Source: Halisarca cf. caerulea (Eukaryota; Porifera; Demospongiae; Chondrillida; Halisarcidae). Taken from it: a stretch of 10,000 nt of DNA. Where the stretch lies: positions 307,501-317,500 of the forward strand of contig CAUJGJ010000016.1 of assembly GCA_963170055.1 (NCBI GenBank), written 5' to 3'. The notes under the pieces were generated by a model. The model was not told where the DNA came from, did no database searches, and saw only the letters and a program-made list of their open reading frames with translations. This document shows, in pieces, positions 1-6,389 of the stretch. Position numbers and translations under genes: made by a program. How positions within the stretch are numbered: the first letter of the stretch is position 1; each line of letters begins with the position of its first letter.

Positions 1-712
1 TGTCCAGCATAGCCGGTCTTCCAAAGAGGTGGTCCTTCACAAGAGGGGTCTCTCTAAAAGGACACCACTGTACTCCTCGGGATTTTATTTATGACTGCAA
101 GTATAGGTTCTCCCGGATAGAATCAGCTCACCTAACTTAACCGGTTATCATCATAATTATATCCTAAATTGATGTTTTATTGATTTAACTCATCATGTAT
201 TTGTCATGCTCTGTCTTTTACCAGTTTGGACTGACTGTCTTGCTCACGTTGGTGTGATTGCCTACTGTGATCTGTGTGTATTGTATCCCTTGCAATTACC
301 TGATTGTTGGTTAGATTCACAAGATTCATAGGTGTAGGAACCAGGGTGGCCGCATTTAGTGAATAGGGTCCCAATATCACACATGTGTCTGCATGCAGCA
401 ATGTTGTTGTTTTATGCTCTACATCTAGATCGAATCTATTGGCCCCCACACTGGTGTGAGTGTTCCTGTAATGCCGTGAATGGTCCCCTGCCGTAAGTTG
501 TCCCCCTATCGTTTCATCAATACTAAACCCTAACCCAACCCTACCCTAACCCTAACACCTCAATGGTATAGAGTTGTTTGTATTCGATAAGCACCCACGC
601 GGGACAACTTTTAGGGGGGACAAGATTAGGTGTGACACTCCTACGCCCCTGAGATATATCTGCGTTCTAAAGGGAAGTATTTATTCCTGGCCTACTTCCA
701 TCTGTTGTGTAG
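1..712. other. Upstream intron of the GPR157-like gene; no exon recognised
   Basis: I find no convincing coding exon here in either strand. The tract probably belongs to an intron before the TM6 exon. It contains a short telomere-like stretch (525-557). It also has inverted repeats: AAGTTGTCCC at 495-504 pairs with 601-610, and an overlapping TTGTCCCCC pairs with 615-623, suggesting an old foldback element. GTGGTCCTT near 30 faces AAGGACACCAC near 57, again a foldback remnant. Confidence 0.4.
525..557. repeat. Interstitial telomere-like repeat (CCCTAA)n
   Basis: About five imperfect CCCTAA units are present, including CCCTAACCC, ACCCTACCC and CCCTAACACC. This is the C-strand of the TTAGGG repeat used as telomere sequence by most animals. 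It lies inside a presumed intron, so it is an interstitial tract rather than a chromosome end. Confidence 0.75.
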
Positions 713-1815
713 AGGAAAGACATGGAGCGAAGTCCTCTCCTTGCCAGAACTGTTCAAGCTGTACCAAGACACATGGAGAACAAACTAATAGCCTTTCCTA
801 TTGTCTTCTTCTTCATTCGGCTGTGGGGAACCATCAGGTATCTTCTCTCGTGGGCATATGTGTTCAGTGGATTTTCAAACACACCAATGGTAATCTTCAT
901 CTCCAACAACATCACAAATTCTGCCTTCCTAGTTGCAATGCAGGTACGTACGCCACTGTACGTAGTCTATGTCACCAATGTGTGATACAAATCACAAATC
1001 TCTCAATACACTAGCTGGGTCCTGTCTGCAGTGGTCACTATAAAGCAGCCACCTGTCTACAGTGGTCACTGTATAGAGCAGGCACCTGTCTACAGTGGTC
1101 ACTGTATAGAACAACCACCTGTCTACAGTGGTCACTGTATAGAACAACCACCTGTCTACAGTGGTCACTGTATAGAACAACCACTTGTCTATAGTGGTCA
1201 CTGTATAGAGCAACCACCTGTCTACAGTGGTCACTGTATAGAGCAGCCACCTGTCTATAGTGGTCACTGTATAGAGCAACCACCTGTCTATAGTGGTCAC
1301 TGTATAGAGCAACCACCTGTCTATAGTGGTCACTGTATAGAGCAGCCACCTGTCTACAGTGGTCACTGTATAGAGCAGCCACCTGTCTATAGTGGTCACT
1401 GTATAGAGCAGCCACCTGTCTATACTGTAGTAGTCATTGGATGCTTTTGTAGGATTTTATTGTCTTTCATTAGGATGTCTAACACTGGGAATGTTGTTGT
1501 CTTTAAAATGTTCTCTGTCACTGTTTGCACTCAGTCAGGAAGTATAGTGTGCATATGTTCATTGCTATGCAAACTTCATCCCCACCCCACCCCCCTCAGG
1601 CCATATTTGACGGCTCACAAGGCTGGGTGAATGCTCTGCTATTTGTTCTCCTCTCGAGGGAAGGTATTTTGAGGATGAAGAGGTTCTATCTCAAACTAAA
1701 GCACTTCTCACTATCGTGTAGATCTGCATGTAGGGGGAACCGCAAGCCAATTGTCACAGACGACAATAACTGCAGTGTTGAACTGGCTGATTCCCAATCA
1801 TTGGTACCCCCGTGA
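713..1815 (+). CDS. GPR157: GPR157-like seven-transmembrane receptor, 3' portion (two terminal coding exons)
   Basis: These are the last two coding exons of a G-protein-coupled receptor of the GPR157 / cAMP-receptor-like type, a plasma-membrane receptor. Exon A is 713-943: acceptor TGTGTAG, an in-frame TAG just upstream in the intron, donor GTACGT. Exon B is 1600-1815: acceptor CCCCTCAG after a C-rich tract, stop TGA at 1813. Both junctions are phase 0, giving 148 residues. Exon A encodes the third intracellular loop and TM6, with FPIVFFFIRLWGTIRYLL. Exon B starts inside TM7 with SQGWVNALLFVLLSREG and ends in a short tail rich in basic and Ser residues. The TM6 pattern R-x-W-x-T-x-R and the TM7 pattern QG-x-x-N-x-x-x-FVL match what I recall of human GPR157. 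The exons for TM1-TM5 lie before the window. A different cAMP-receptor-like paralogue is possible. Confidence 0.78.
1021..1430. repeat. 33-bp minisatellite in the last GPR157-like intron (12 full units)
   Basis: Units begin with CCTGTCTA at 1021, 1052 and then every 33 bases from 1085 to 1382, with a partial unit at 1415. The first unit is shortened to 31 bases. Each unit contains TACAGTG-GT-CACTGTA (or TATAGTG), a near-palindrome of two 7-base arms around two bases. The array is therefore a row of potential hairpins. Because 33 is a multiple of three, several frames on both strands stay open, and these produce spurious ORFs (for example repeats of PPVYSGHCIEQ). Confidence 0.95.
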
Positions 1816-2363
1816 TTATTTTTTTTGTTTAAATTTGTTTGCCCATCTTTATTTGAAATGTGTGTAAATTATAAAATCATTTTTTTTATTTATTTATCTT
1901 CTACAAATAATTGTGCTTGCTGTCCAAAGTTTTCTTTGTGGCCACATCTGATCATCTGCTTCTCAGCTTCACAAAGAGTTGCATCGCAGATGGTTGAAGG
2001 TGCTGACGTTATCTCTTTCTGCACATCTGCTCAGGGGCACTGATGGACTAATATGGGGAAATACCCCTGAGTTGATTGGCCACAGGATATCTCACACATG
2101 TCACGACATAGTGTTTCTGATAGGACATTCGGGCAGGTCACTCAATTTATTATTTAGCTTACTGCTTGCACACTTGTAGGTGAAGGGTTATGGTAACGTT
2201 TTAGAGTGTCTATGGTCTGTGGGTCAGGTCTCAGAATTGAATAATTATAATCTCACCCATAATAATTGTCAATGGATGAACAACCATAGCCTAGAGTCAC
2301 ATTATCCATGCAATGAGAGCATGTGAGGAACGTGTGTGTGTGTGTGTGTGTGGTGCATGCATG

Positions 2364-2429
<66 letters not shown>

Positions 2430-2577
2430 GAAGCCTTTCCCTATTCATCCTCACCATTGTCCAAACAAGGGGAGCAAGGCATGACCACAGGGGTCTGTGT
2501 TCACGCATGCACTTGTACGCCACTTACTGGCATTCACTGCTATAAGTGGATAAAGTTAATCTGCTTTGAGATATGAA
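1816..2577. other. 3' flank of the GPR157-like gene and intergenic spacer
   Basis: This is T-rich sequence directly after the stop codon, with TATAAA at 1870-1875 as a possible variant poly(A) signal; I see no AATAAA. No coding exon is recognised. A TG microsatellite fills the centre (2332-2426). Confidence 0.5.
2332..2426. repeat. (TG)n microsatellite interrupted by ATGC units
   Basis: An alternating purine-pyrimidine tract of TG dinucleotides is broken once at 2352-2366 by GGTGCATGCATGCATG. Such tracts can adopt Z-DNA and are length-unstable. The short ORFs across it (VCVCVC on +, HTHTHT on -) are artefacts. Confidence 0.95.
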
Positions 2578-2677
2578 AGGACTATCACATTGCTTATTGA
2601 CGGGGCTTCCGGTGCGGTGGGTTACGAAAGGAGCGGGGAAGCCTTCTCTGAACACTCCATCCCCGAACCAGGCTACA

Positions 2678-2761
2678 ATGGCAGCTAGAACCAAGGAGCC
2701 GTCTAGAGAACTAGCAGACAACATCAAGGACAACTTGGTCATTAATGCTCGAACACAAGAA
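2678..2761 (+). CDS. PRXL2B: Alternative first coding exon 1a of the PRXL2B-like gene
   Basis: Encodes 28 residues starting MAARTKEPSREL and ending VINARTQE. The ATG sits in a good context (ACAATGG), and the exon ends in phase 0 before the consensus donor GTAAGT at 2762. A CpG-bearing stretch with an ETS-like CTTCCGG lies 60-80 bases upstream, consistent with a promoter. The pattern ELADNIKDNLVINARTQE parallels exon 1b and the N-terminus of PRXL2B. Confidence 0.75.
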
Positions 2762-5609
2762 GTAAGTGAATTCGCCGCTGCAGACTCGGCTGCCGTGTGT
2801 GACCATTGACGCTCATGCGCTGATGTTGCGTAATCAGCGAACGCGCGTGCATGACCCGAGGAAAGGGGTTACATAAGATCTCGAAATATCCAATAAATTT
2901 AAAACCCGTGACACTCTCCTTGTTTCGGAGATGATACTGTAGGCCAATGAGCTTACTGTACCGCTTCCAAAGAGATATATTTACCAGGTTCAAGACAGTT
3001 TTGTTAAGCAACCCGAGGATACGAACCATGGCTGAGGGACAACCGCGTCTTGCTCCGGAGCTGACTAGAATAGCAGACAACCTCGTCTTGGATACGAAGA
3101 CGGACGAGGTAGTACAACCCTCTCCCATTGGGCTTCGTGAGACTATCTTAATCTGTACATACAGTCAAACCTCGTTAGTGTGTACACCTGGGGACCCTCC
3201 ATGGCCAAATTGCTACTCACTATCAGTAGTACTTGCTAACCACATAGATTAGTCTTATGGGTTATAATCTGGGGTATCATATCCTTGTACTTCCTAACCA
3301 GGTATTACTCATTAACAGTGTTCTTACTAGCGAGGTTCTACTGTACATAAGGTGTGGGTGATGTACAGGCCTATCTCCCGCTCCCATACATTGGTAGTGA
3401 GTGCCTTTTTGTGGTGGTAAGAATTCAAGTGAAGAGTGATTGTTAGCTAGATATAGTTGTAGAAATTCTTCGACATGCTAGATCGATTTGGATAAGTTTT
3501 ATCTTTGAACAGATAATGCATGATCAATCAGTTTTTGAGTTTTTAGTTGTGTGTACCTGAAGAAGCCCAAGTGGGCAAAACGTTGTACAATTGAATGATT
3601 GTTGATGAAAATTGTGACATGCGTTATCTGTCCAAAGATGAAACTTATCCAAAGTGATTGTTAGAGTTTGTGTGTATCCACAGTGTGCTGTTAGTACTCT
3701 GTTTGCCCCTCCCCCTCCACAGTGTGCTGTTAGTACTCTGTTTGCCCCTCCCTCTCCAGAGTGTAGCTGTTAATACTCTGTTTGCCCCTCCTCCTCCAGA
3801 GTGTAGCTGTTAGTACTCTGTTTGCCCCTCCCCCTCCAGAATGTAGCTGTTAGTACTCTGTTTGCCCCTCCCCCTCCAGAGTGTAGTTGTTAATACTCTG
3901 TTTGCCCCCCCTCTCCAGAGTGTAGCTGTTAGTACTCTGTTTGCCCCTCCCCCTCCAGAATGTAGCTGTTAGTGCTCTGTTTGCCCCTCCCCCTCCAGAG
4001 TGTAGCTGTTAATACTCTGTTTGCCCCTCCCCCTCCAGAGTGTAGCTGTTAGTACTCTGTGGGCTGAGCAGACTACAGTCATATTCTTTCTGAGGAGGTT
4101 TGGATGACAGTTGTGTCGCTATGGTGCTCGCCGTCTGAGCGCCATCAAGCCTCAGTTGGACGCTCACAATGTCCGACTTACAGCTATTGGTCTAGAGAGA
4201 CTGGGAGCAGAAGAGTTCATCACAAAGGGTTTCTTTACTGGTGGTGAGTGTTGTGATGGCAGCATTGATGAGGGTGACTGGTGGTGAGTGTTGTGAGGGT
4301 GGTGAGGATGAGGGTGGCTGGTGGTGAGTGTTGTGAGGGTGATGAGGATGAGGGTGACTGGTGGTGAGTGTTGTGAGGGTGGTGAGGATGAGGGTGGCTA
4401 GTGGAGAAGATGGTAAGGATGATGGAGACAGGTAGGGAGGGCAATGGAGACAGGTGGGGAGGGTGATCGATACAGGTGGGGAGGGTGATGATGAATAGTG
4501 GGAAGGAAGGTAGACTAGCGAGAGTTGATGATTCTGTTCTCCATTTATTTCTTCATCCTCTTCAGATCTGTACATCGATGAGAAGAAGAAATGCTACCAG
4601 GATCTTGGCTACAAGAGATTCAACCTACTCTCTGTGTTCGCTTCTCTCGTCAGTGCCATTTCAAGGAGGACAATTTCAGGAGTAAGTGGTGCTCTGTGAT
4701 GCCATTAGGTTGTGTTCAATCTGTAACCACCAAGAGGGACTGTCCCTACCTGTGCAATATGTAGTACAAGGAGGGACTGTCCCTGGCTTACTTGATATGG
4801 TGTTAGGATCGAGAGGGACTGTCCCTACTCACCTGATGTGTAATACAAGGAGGGACTGTCCCTGGCTCACTTGATATGGTGTTAGGATCAGGAGGGACTG
4901 TCCCTACTCACCTGATGTGTAGTACAAGGAGAGACCATGCCTTACCCACCCAATCTGTTGGAATCCAGAGGGGCTCTCCCCTACGCTCCTGATATCTTAG
5001 TTTCTGTACATAAATAATGATGTTTTATTCACGAATATCCATCTCAATATTCCCCATCTTGTGCTGATGATGGATGTACCTAGAATCCTCGTTACCAAAG
5101 CAGAGTGCTGACACTAAACAAATTAGTGCATGGGATCTCCAGTGTTGCGTGTAACCACTTGCAATGTGAAGTGCTGTTATGTCATGATAGAGAGCTCAAG
5201 CAGAAATTCATCATGATTCACTCCACAGTGTGCCCACCACATAATCAGTTTCTGTTACATGATTGCCAGTGTGTGAGTGACATGTGATTATCATGTGCAC
5301 ACTGTTCACATGTATTCATCATAATATGTACACTATTGCCATGTGACTGTCACATGATTTTCCCACTTGCAGGCTCGGCGTGAGGGGATTGAAGGTAACT
5401 TTCAAGGAGATGGTCTACAGAATGGGGGTCTCCTGATCGTTACAAAGGGTGGAGAGAAGGTCCTTCTCAACCACAAGGAGGAAGTGCCCGGGGATCATGT
5501 TGCCAATGAAGACATTCTGAAAGTGCTTAACATCAGTGATGGTCCTGGCTCTGAGGGACCAAGAAACCCACCCACCCAGCAAGATTGCCAAGACACTTGC
5601 CAGGTTTAA
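2678..5609 (+). CDS. PRXL2B: PRXL2B-type selenoprotein U: thioredoxin-fold peroxiredoxin-like protein with in-frame UGA (Sec)
   Basis: Probable redox enzyme of the peroxiredoxin-like 2 family (SelU). The vertebrate relative PRXL2B is the cytosolic prostamide/prostaglandin F synthase, which reduces endoperoxides. Exons: 2678-2761 (or 3028-3108 instead), 4039-4243, 4566-4681, 5373-5609 (stop TAA 5607). Phases 0, 1, 0 all agree, giving 213 residues with exon 1a (human about 198). The core reads VIFFLRRFG-[TGA]-QLCRYGARRLS: the family CxxC with its first Cys replaced by UGA at residue 51 and the resolving Cys at 54. Next come DAHNVRLTAIG, GDLYIDEKKKCYQDLGYKRF, GNFQGDGLQNGGLLIV and TKGGEKVLLNHKEEVPGD, all collinear with PRXL2B. 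There are no other in-frame stops. Prostaglandin synthesis in this organism is not implied. A nonsense mutation or base error is the alternative, but the SECIS-like element argues against it. Confidence 0.88.
2800..2860. promoter_or_regulatory. Candidate promoter upstream of exon 1b with a palindromic element
   Basis: CGCTGAT at 2818-2824 is mirrored exactly by ATCAGCG at 2833-2839, eight bases apart, in a CpG-rich stretch (AACGCGCGTGC). The GCTGA half-sites recall small-Maf/CNC bZIP binding sites, which control antioxidant genes in animals. The factor assignment is inference only. Confidence 0.25.
3028..3108 (+). CDS. PRXL2B: Alternative first coding exon 1b of the PRXL2B-like gene
   Basis: Encodes 27 residues, MAEGQPRLAPEL then TRIADNLVLDTKTDE, ending in phase 0 before donor GTAGTA at 3109. 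It joins exon 2 to give TDE-SVAVSTLW, which fits the family N-terminus better than exon 1a does. The ATG context is CCATGG. The frame is open upstream to another ATG at 2947. That would add MSLLYRFQRDIFTRFKTVLL plus seven residues: Arg/Lys-rich, only one acidic residue, resembling a mitochondrial presequence. Exons 1a and 1b are clearly homologous, so they look like a duplicated first exon with separate promoters. A remnant of a tandem gene copy is the other option. Confidence 0.72.
3160..3345. mobile_element. Pogo/mariner-like MITE in intron 1 of the PRXL2B-like gene
   Basis: The left end CAGTCAAACCTCG at 3162 is mirrored by the right end CGAGGTTCTACTG ending at 3343, with TA on both sides (3160-3161 and 3344-3345) as the target duplication. 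It is 182 bases long with no coding capacity. CAGT-starting ends and a TA target are typical of pogo/Tigger-type Tc1-mariner elements. A relative lies at 5849-6001. Confidence 0.75.
3435..3664. mobile_element. Short retroelement remnant (Penelope-LTR-like) with foldback arms and a hammerhead-like core
   Basis: AGTGATTGTTAG occurs at 3435-3446 and again at 3653-3664, a 12-base direct repeat that looks like a target-site duplication. Inside it are two 36-base inverted arms, 3487-3522 and 3618-3653, with only a few mismatches (TTTGGATAAG against CTTATCCAAA). Between the arms lies a hammerhead-ribozyme-like core (3552-3589). The combination resembles the ribozyme-bearing terminal repeats of Penelope-like retroelements. 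No reverse transcriptase is present. Confidence 0.5.
3552..3589 (+). ncRNA. Degenerate minimal hammerhead ribozyme motif
   Basis: CTGAAGA at 3557-3563 matches the CUGANGA box. Stem II is GCCC (3565-3568) with GGGC (3573-3576) around AAGT. AAAAC (3577-3581) stands where GAAAC is expected. ACGT at 3580-3583 forms the very short stem III of minimal hammerheads. TGTAC (3552-3556) pairs with GTACA (3585-3589) as stem I, placing the cleavage site after T3584. One inserted A (3564) and the G12-to-A change probably make it inactive or weak. Confidence 0.45.
3680..4060 (+). repeat. 40-bp minisatellite built from the intron 1 splice acceptor (about 9.5 copies)
   Basis: The unit is TTTGCCCCTCCCCCTCCAG followed by AGTGTAGCTGTTAGTACTCTG, and pyrimidine tracts begin at 3702, 3741, 3781, 3821, 3861, 3901, 3940, 3980 and 4020. 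The first part is a strong polypyrimidine tract plus AG. The second part is the first 21 bases of exon 2. The last copy supplies the real junction (4038/4039). All others are decoy acceptors with a piece of exon attached. Two units are 39 bases; the first copies carry CCACAGTGTGCTG variants. Confidence 0.92.
4105..4107 (+). other. In-frame TGA, predicted selenocysteine codon (Sec51)
   Basis: This is codon 23 of exon 2, between GGA (Gly50) and CAG, exactly where PRXL2 proteins have the first Cys of their CxxC. The reading frame is open and conserved for 22 codons before and about 160 after. The next base is C, a weak termination context. The result is a U-x-x-C redox motif, the known arrangement of Sec-containing SelU proteins. 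Confidence 0.85.
4237..4410 (+). repeat. 40-bp minisatellite built from the exon 2 splice donor (4 copies)
   Basis: ACTGGTG followed by GTGAGTGTTGTGA starts at 4237 and recurs at 4277, 4317 and 4357 with slight variation; a fifth copy at 4397 has lost the donor (CTAGTGGAG). The first copy holds the genuine exon end (4243) and the GTGAGT donor. The others repeat the last seven exon bases and the donor every 40 bases. Related GGTGGGGAGGG-type repeats continue to about 4490. Confidence 0.9.
4682..5372. other. Intron 3 of the PRXL2B-like gene, with a hairpin-bearing repeat array
   Basis: Donor GTAAGT at 4682; acceptor CTTGCAG at 5366-5372. From about 4727 to 4975 a repeat of roughly 40 bases alternates in an 80-base higher-order pattern (TACTCACCTGATGTG against TGGCTCACTTGATATGG). 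Each unit carries AGGGAC-T-GTCCCT, a 6-base-arm hairpin. Copies start near 4734, 4774, 4813, 4854 and 4893, and later ones decay. The rest (4980-5365) shows scattered CATGTGA motifs and no recognisable exon. Confidence 0.75.
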
Positions 5610-5848
5610 ACCTGCATTAGTCATTGTACAATTATTCTTTCCATGTCTCAGACACCCTTACAGGACCAGTATGTGTACGTGTGTTGGCTGTGCTGTGTGT
5701 AGACTTAGTGTTGGTTGTCATGACGTTGTGCTTGTAGCCTTCCCGTGGAAGACAAGCACAACTGAACCTCCAAAACCACGCACTAGAGCTTACTTCAGCT
5801 TCTGCTATTTATTCCAGTTTCAATAAGAAAATTCAAGTTGTGCATGCG
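5610..5848 (+). other. 3' UTR of the PRXL2B-like selenoprotein gene
   Basis: Non-coding sequence after the TAA stop, carrying the SECIS-like stem-loop. No AATAAA is seen; AATAAG within CAATAAGAAA near 5822 is a weak poly(A) candidate, after which a MITE begins. The UTR end is therefore inferred. Confidence 0.45.
5708..5779 (+). promoter_or_regulatory. SECIS-like element in the 3' UTR (type II form, atypical apical bulge)
   Basis: Starts 99 bases after the stop codon. The 5' core ATGA (5720-5723) faces TGA (5763-5765), giving the tandem G.A pairs of the SECIS quartet. Between them, GTTGTGCTTGT (5725-5735) pairs perfectly with ACAAGCACAAC (5752-5762), an 11-bp helix II. Above it are a 5' bulge AGC (5736-5738) and a short helix III, CTTCC (5739-5743) with GGAAG (5747-5751) around CGT. 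Below, TTGG (5711-5714) pairs with CCAA (5770-5773), with an optional GTG/CAC extension, leaving the usual internal loop. SECIS RNA recruits SBP2 and the Sec-specific elongation factor to recode UGA. The expected AA in the apical bulge is only A-G here, so this is a strong but not textbook match. Confidence 0.72.
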
Positions 5849-6001
5849 CAGTCATACCTCGTTAACACGAAACTCAGTGGACCGCCCAGAAATTTCACCT
5901 TAGAAGTATTTCATGTAAACAGTTCTGCATGCTATGCCTGGATTTACACTTGGACTTGGCTAGCCTTTCATGAGCAGTTTCGTGATAACGTGGGTTGACT
6001 G
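5849..6001. mobile_element. Second pogo/mariner-like MITE, between the PRXL2B-like gene and NOC2L
   Basis: The left end CAGTCATACCTCGTTAACAC continues as GAAACT. It matches the reverse complement of the right end, which runs from AGTTTCGTGATAACG to TTGACTG (ending 6001), at about 21 of 26 positions. The right flank is TA; the left TA has become CG. It shares the CAGTCAAACCTCG-type ends with the copy at 3162-3343 but differs internally. No coding capacity. Confidence 0.7.
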
Positions 6002-6389
6002 TATGTGATCGGAGAGGATGGGGTGGTGCAAAGGGGCGGGGTACTCAACCACAAGAACAATTGAAGCTAGTGTGCATGTGAAGGGGAAGTGAACCCTTCA
6101 TCACACTTGCCCTATTTCATGTTAGGAGTAATGAGCAAATTGACATAAGTGTTTGACCAATTTAAGTAAACAGAGAAAGCGATGCATGGTCGCGTGATTG
6201 CTTGGATCACTGCATATGACTTAAGATATCCATCTGGGCCTTCTGAAATGATCCAGCAATGCAAGGAGTATGGCTTGAGACAAGGCGACCAATCACTTAT
6301 AAGCTTCATACAGCTGCACGATTGCGTATATAAGTAACGTACGTAAGCGTATGAGCACGTGATGGGGAAGTCCCGCGTTCCACCTTAAA
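6002..6389 (+). promoter_or_regulatory. Intergenic spacer and NOC2L promoter region
   Basis: No exon is recognised in 6002-6320. Close to NOC2L, TATATAAG lies at 6327-6334 and a perfect E-box CACGTG at 6356-6361, 29 bases before the ATG. A second CACGTG (6406-6411) is inside exon 1. CACGTG is the Myc/Max site that drives ribosome-biogenesis genes in animals. The start region AAAATGGCG also fits a YY1-type core. Where transcription starts is not visible; about 6355-6365 would suit the TATA box. Confidence 0.5.

Noticed and set aside
204..449. Minus-strand 81-residue ORF (MGANRFDLDVEHKTT...)
   Set aside because: I recognise no family, no convincing splice partners are visible, and its length is within chance expectation.
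992..1415. Minus-strand ORFs rich in TVTTIDRWLLY / VALYSDHYRQ repeats
   Set aside because: They are the reverse frames of the same minisatellite and have no flanking gene signals.
1031..1630. 199-residue open frame of PPVYSGHCIEQ repeats
   Set aside because: It is produced by the 33-bp minisatellite, whose length is a multiple of three. It lies in a well-supported intron, and the opposite strand is equally open.
2302..2576. ORFs with VCVCVC or HTHTHT runs
   Set aside because: They are translations of the TG microsatellite.
4105..4107. TGA read as a disabling nonsense mutation (pseudogene)
   Set aside because: The downstream exons keep an intact, family-conserved frame and correct splice phases, the stop sits precisely at a Sec/Cys-exchanging residue, and a SECIS-like structure follows. 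A simple mutation would not predict these.
4192..4575. Minus-strand Ser/Thr/Pro/His-rich ORFs
   Set aside because: They are antisense to the donor minisatellite and the G-rich repeats of PRXL2B intron 2.
5105..5287. 60-residue ORF in PRXL2B intron 3 as an extra exon
   Set aside because: The family protein is contiguous across the 4681/5373 junction without it, and no matching splice sites are seen.
6112..6309. Minus-strand 65-residue ORF just upstream of NOC2L
   Set aside because: I considered a transposon remnant or a divergent small gene, but found no recognisable motif, partner exon or start-region signal.
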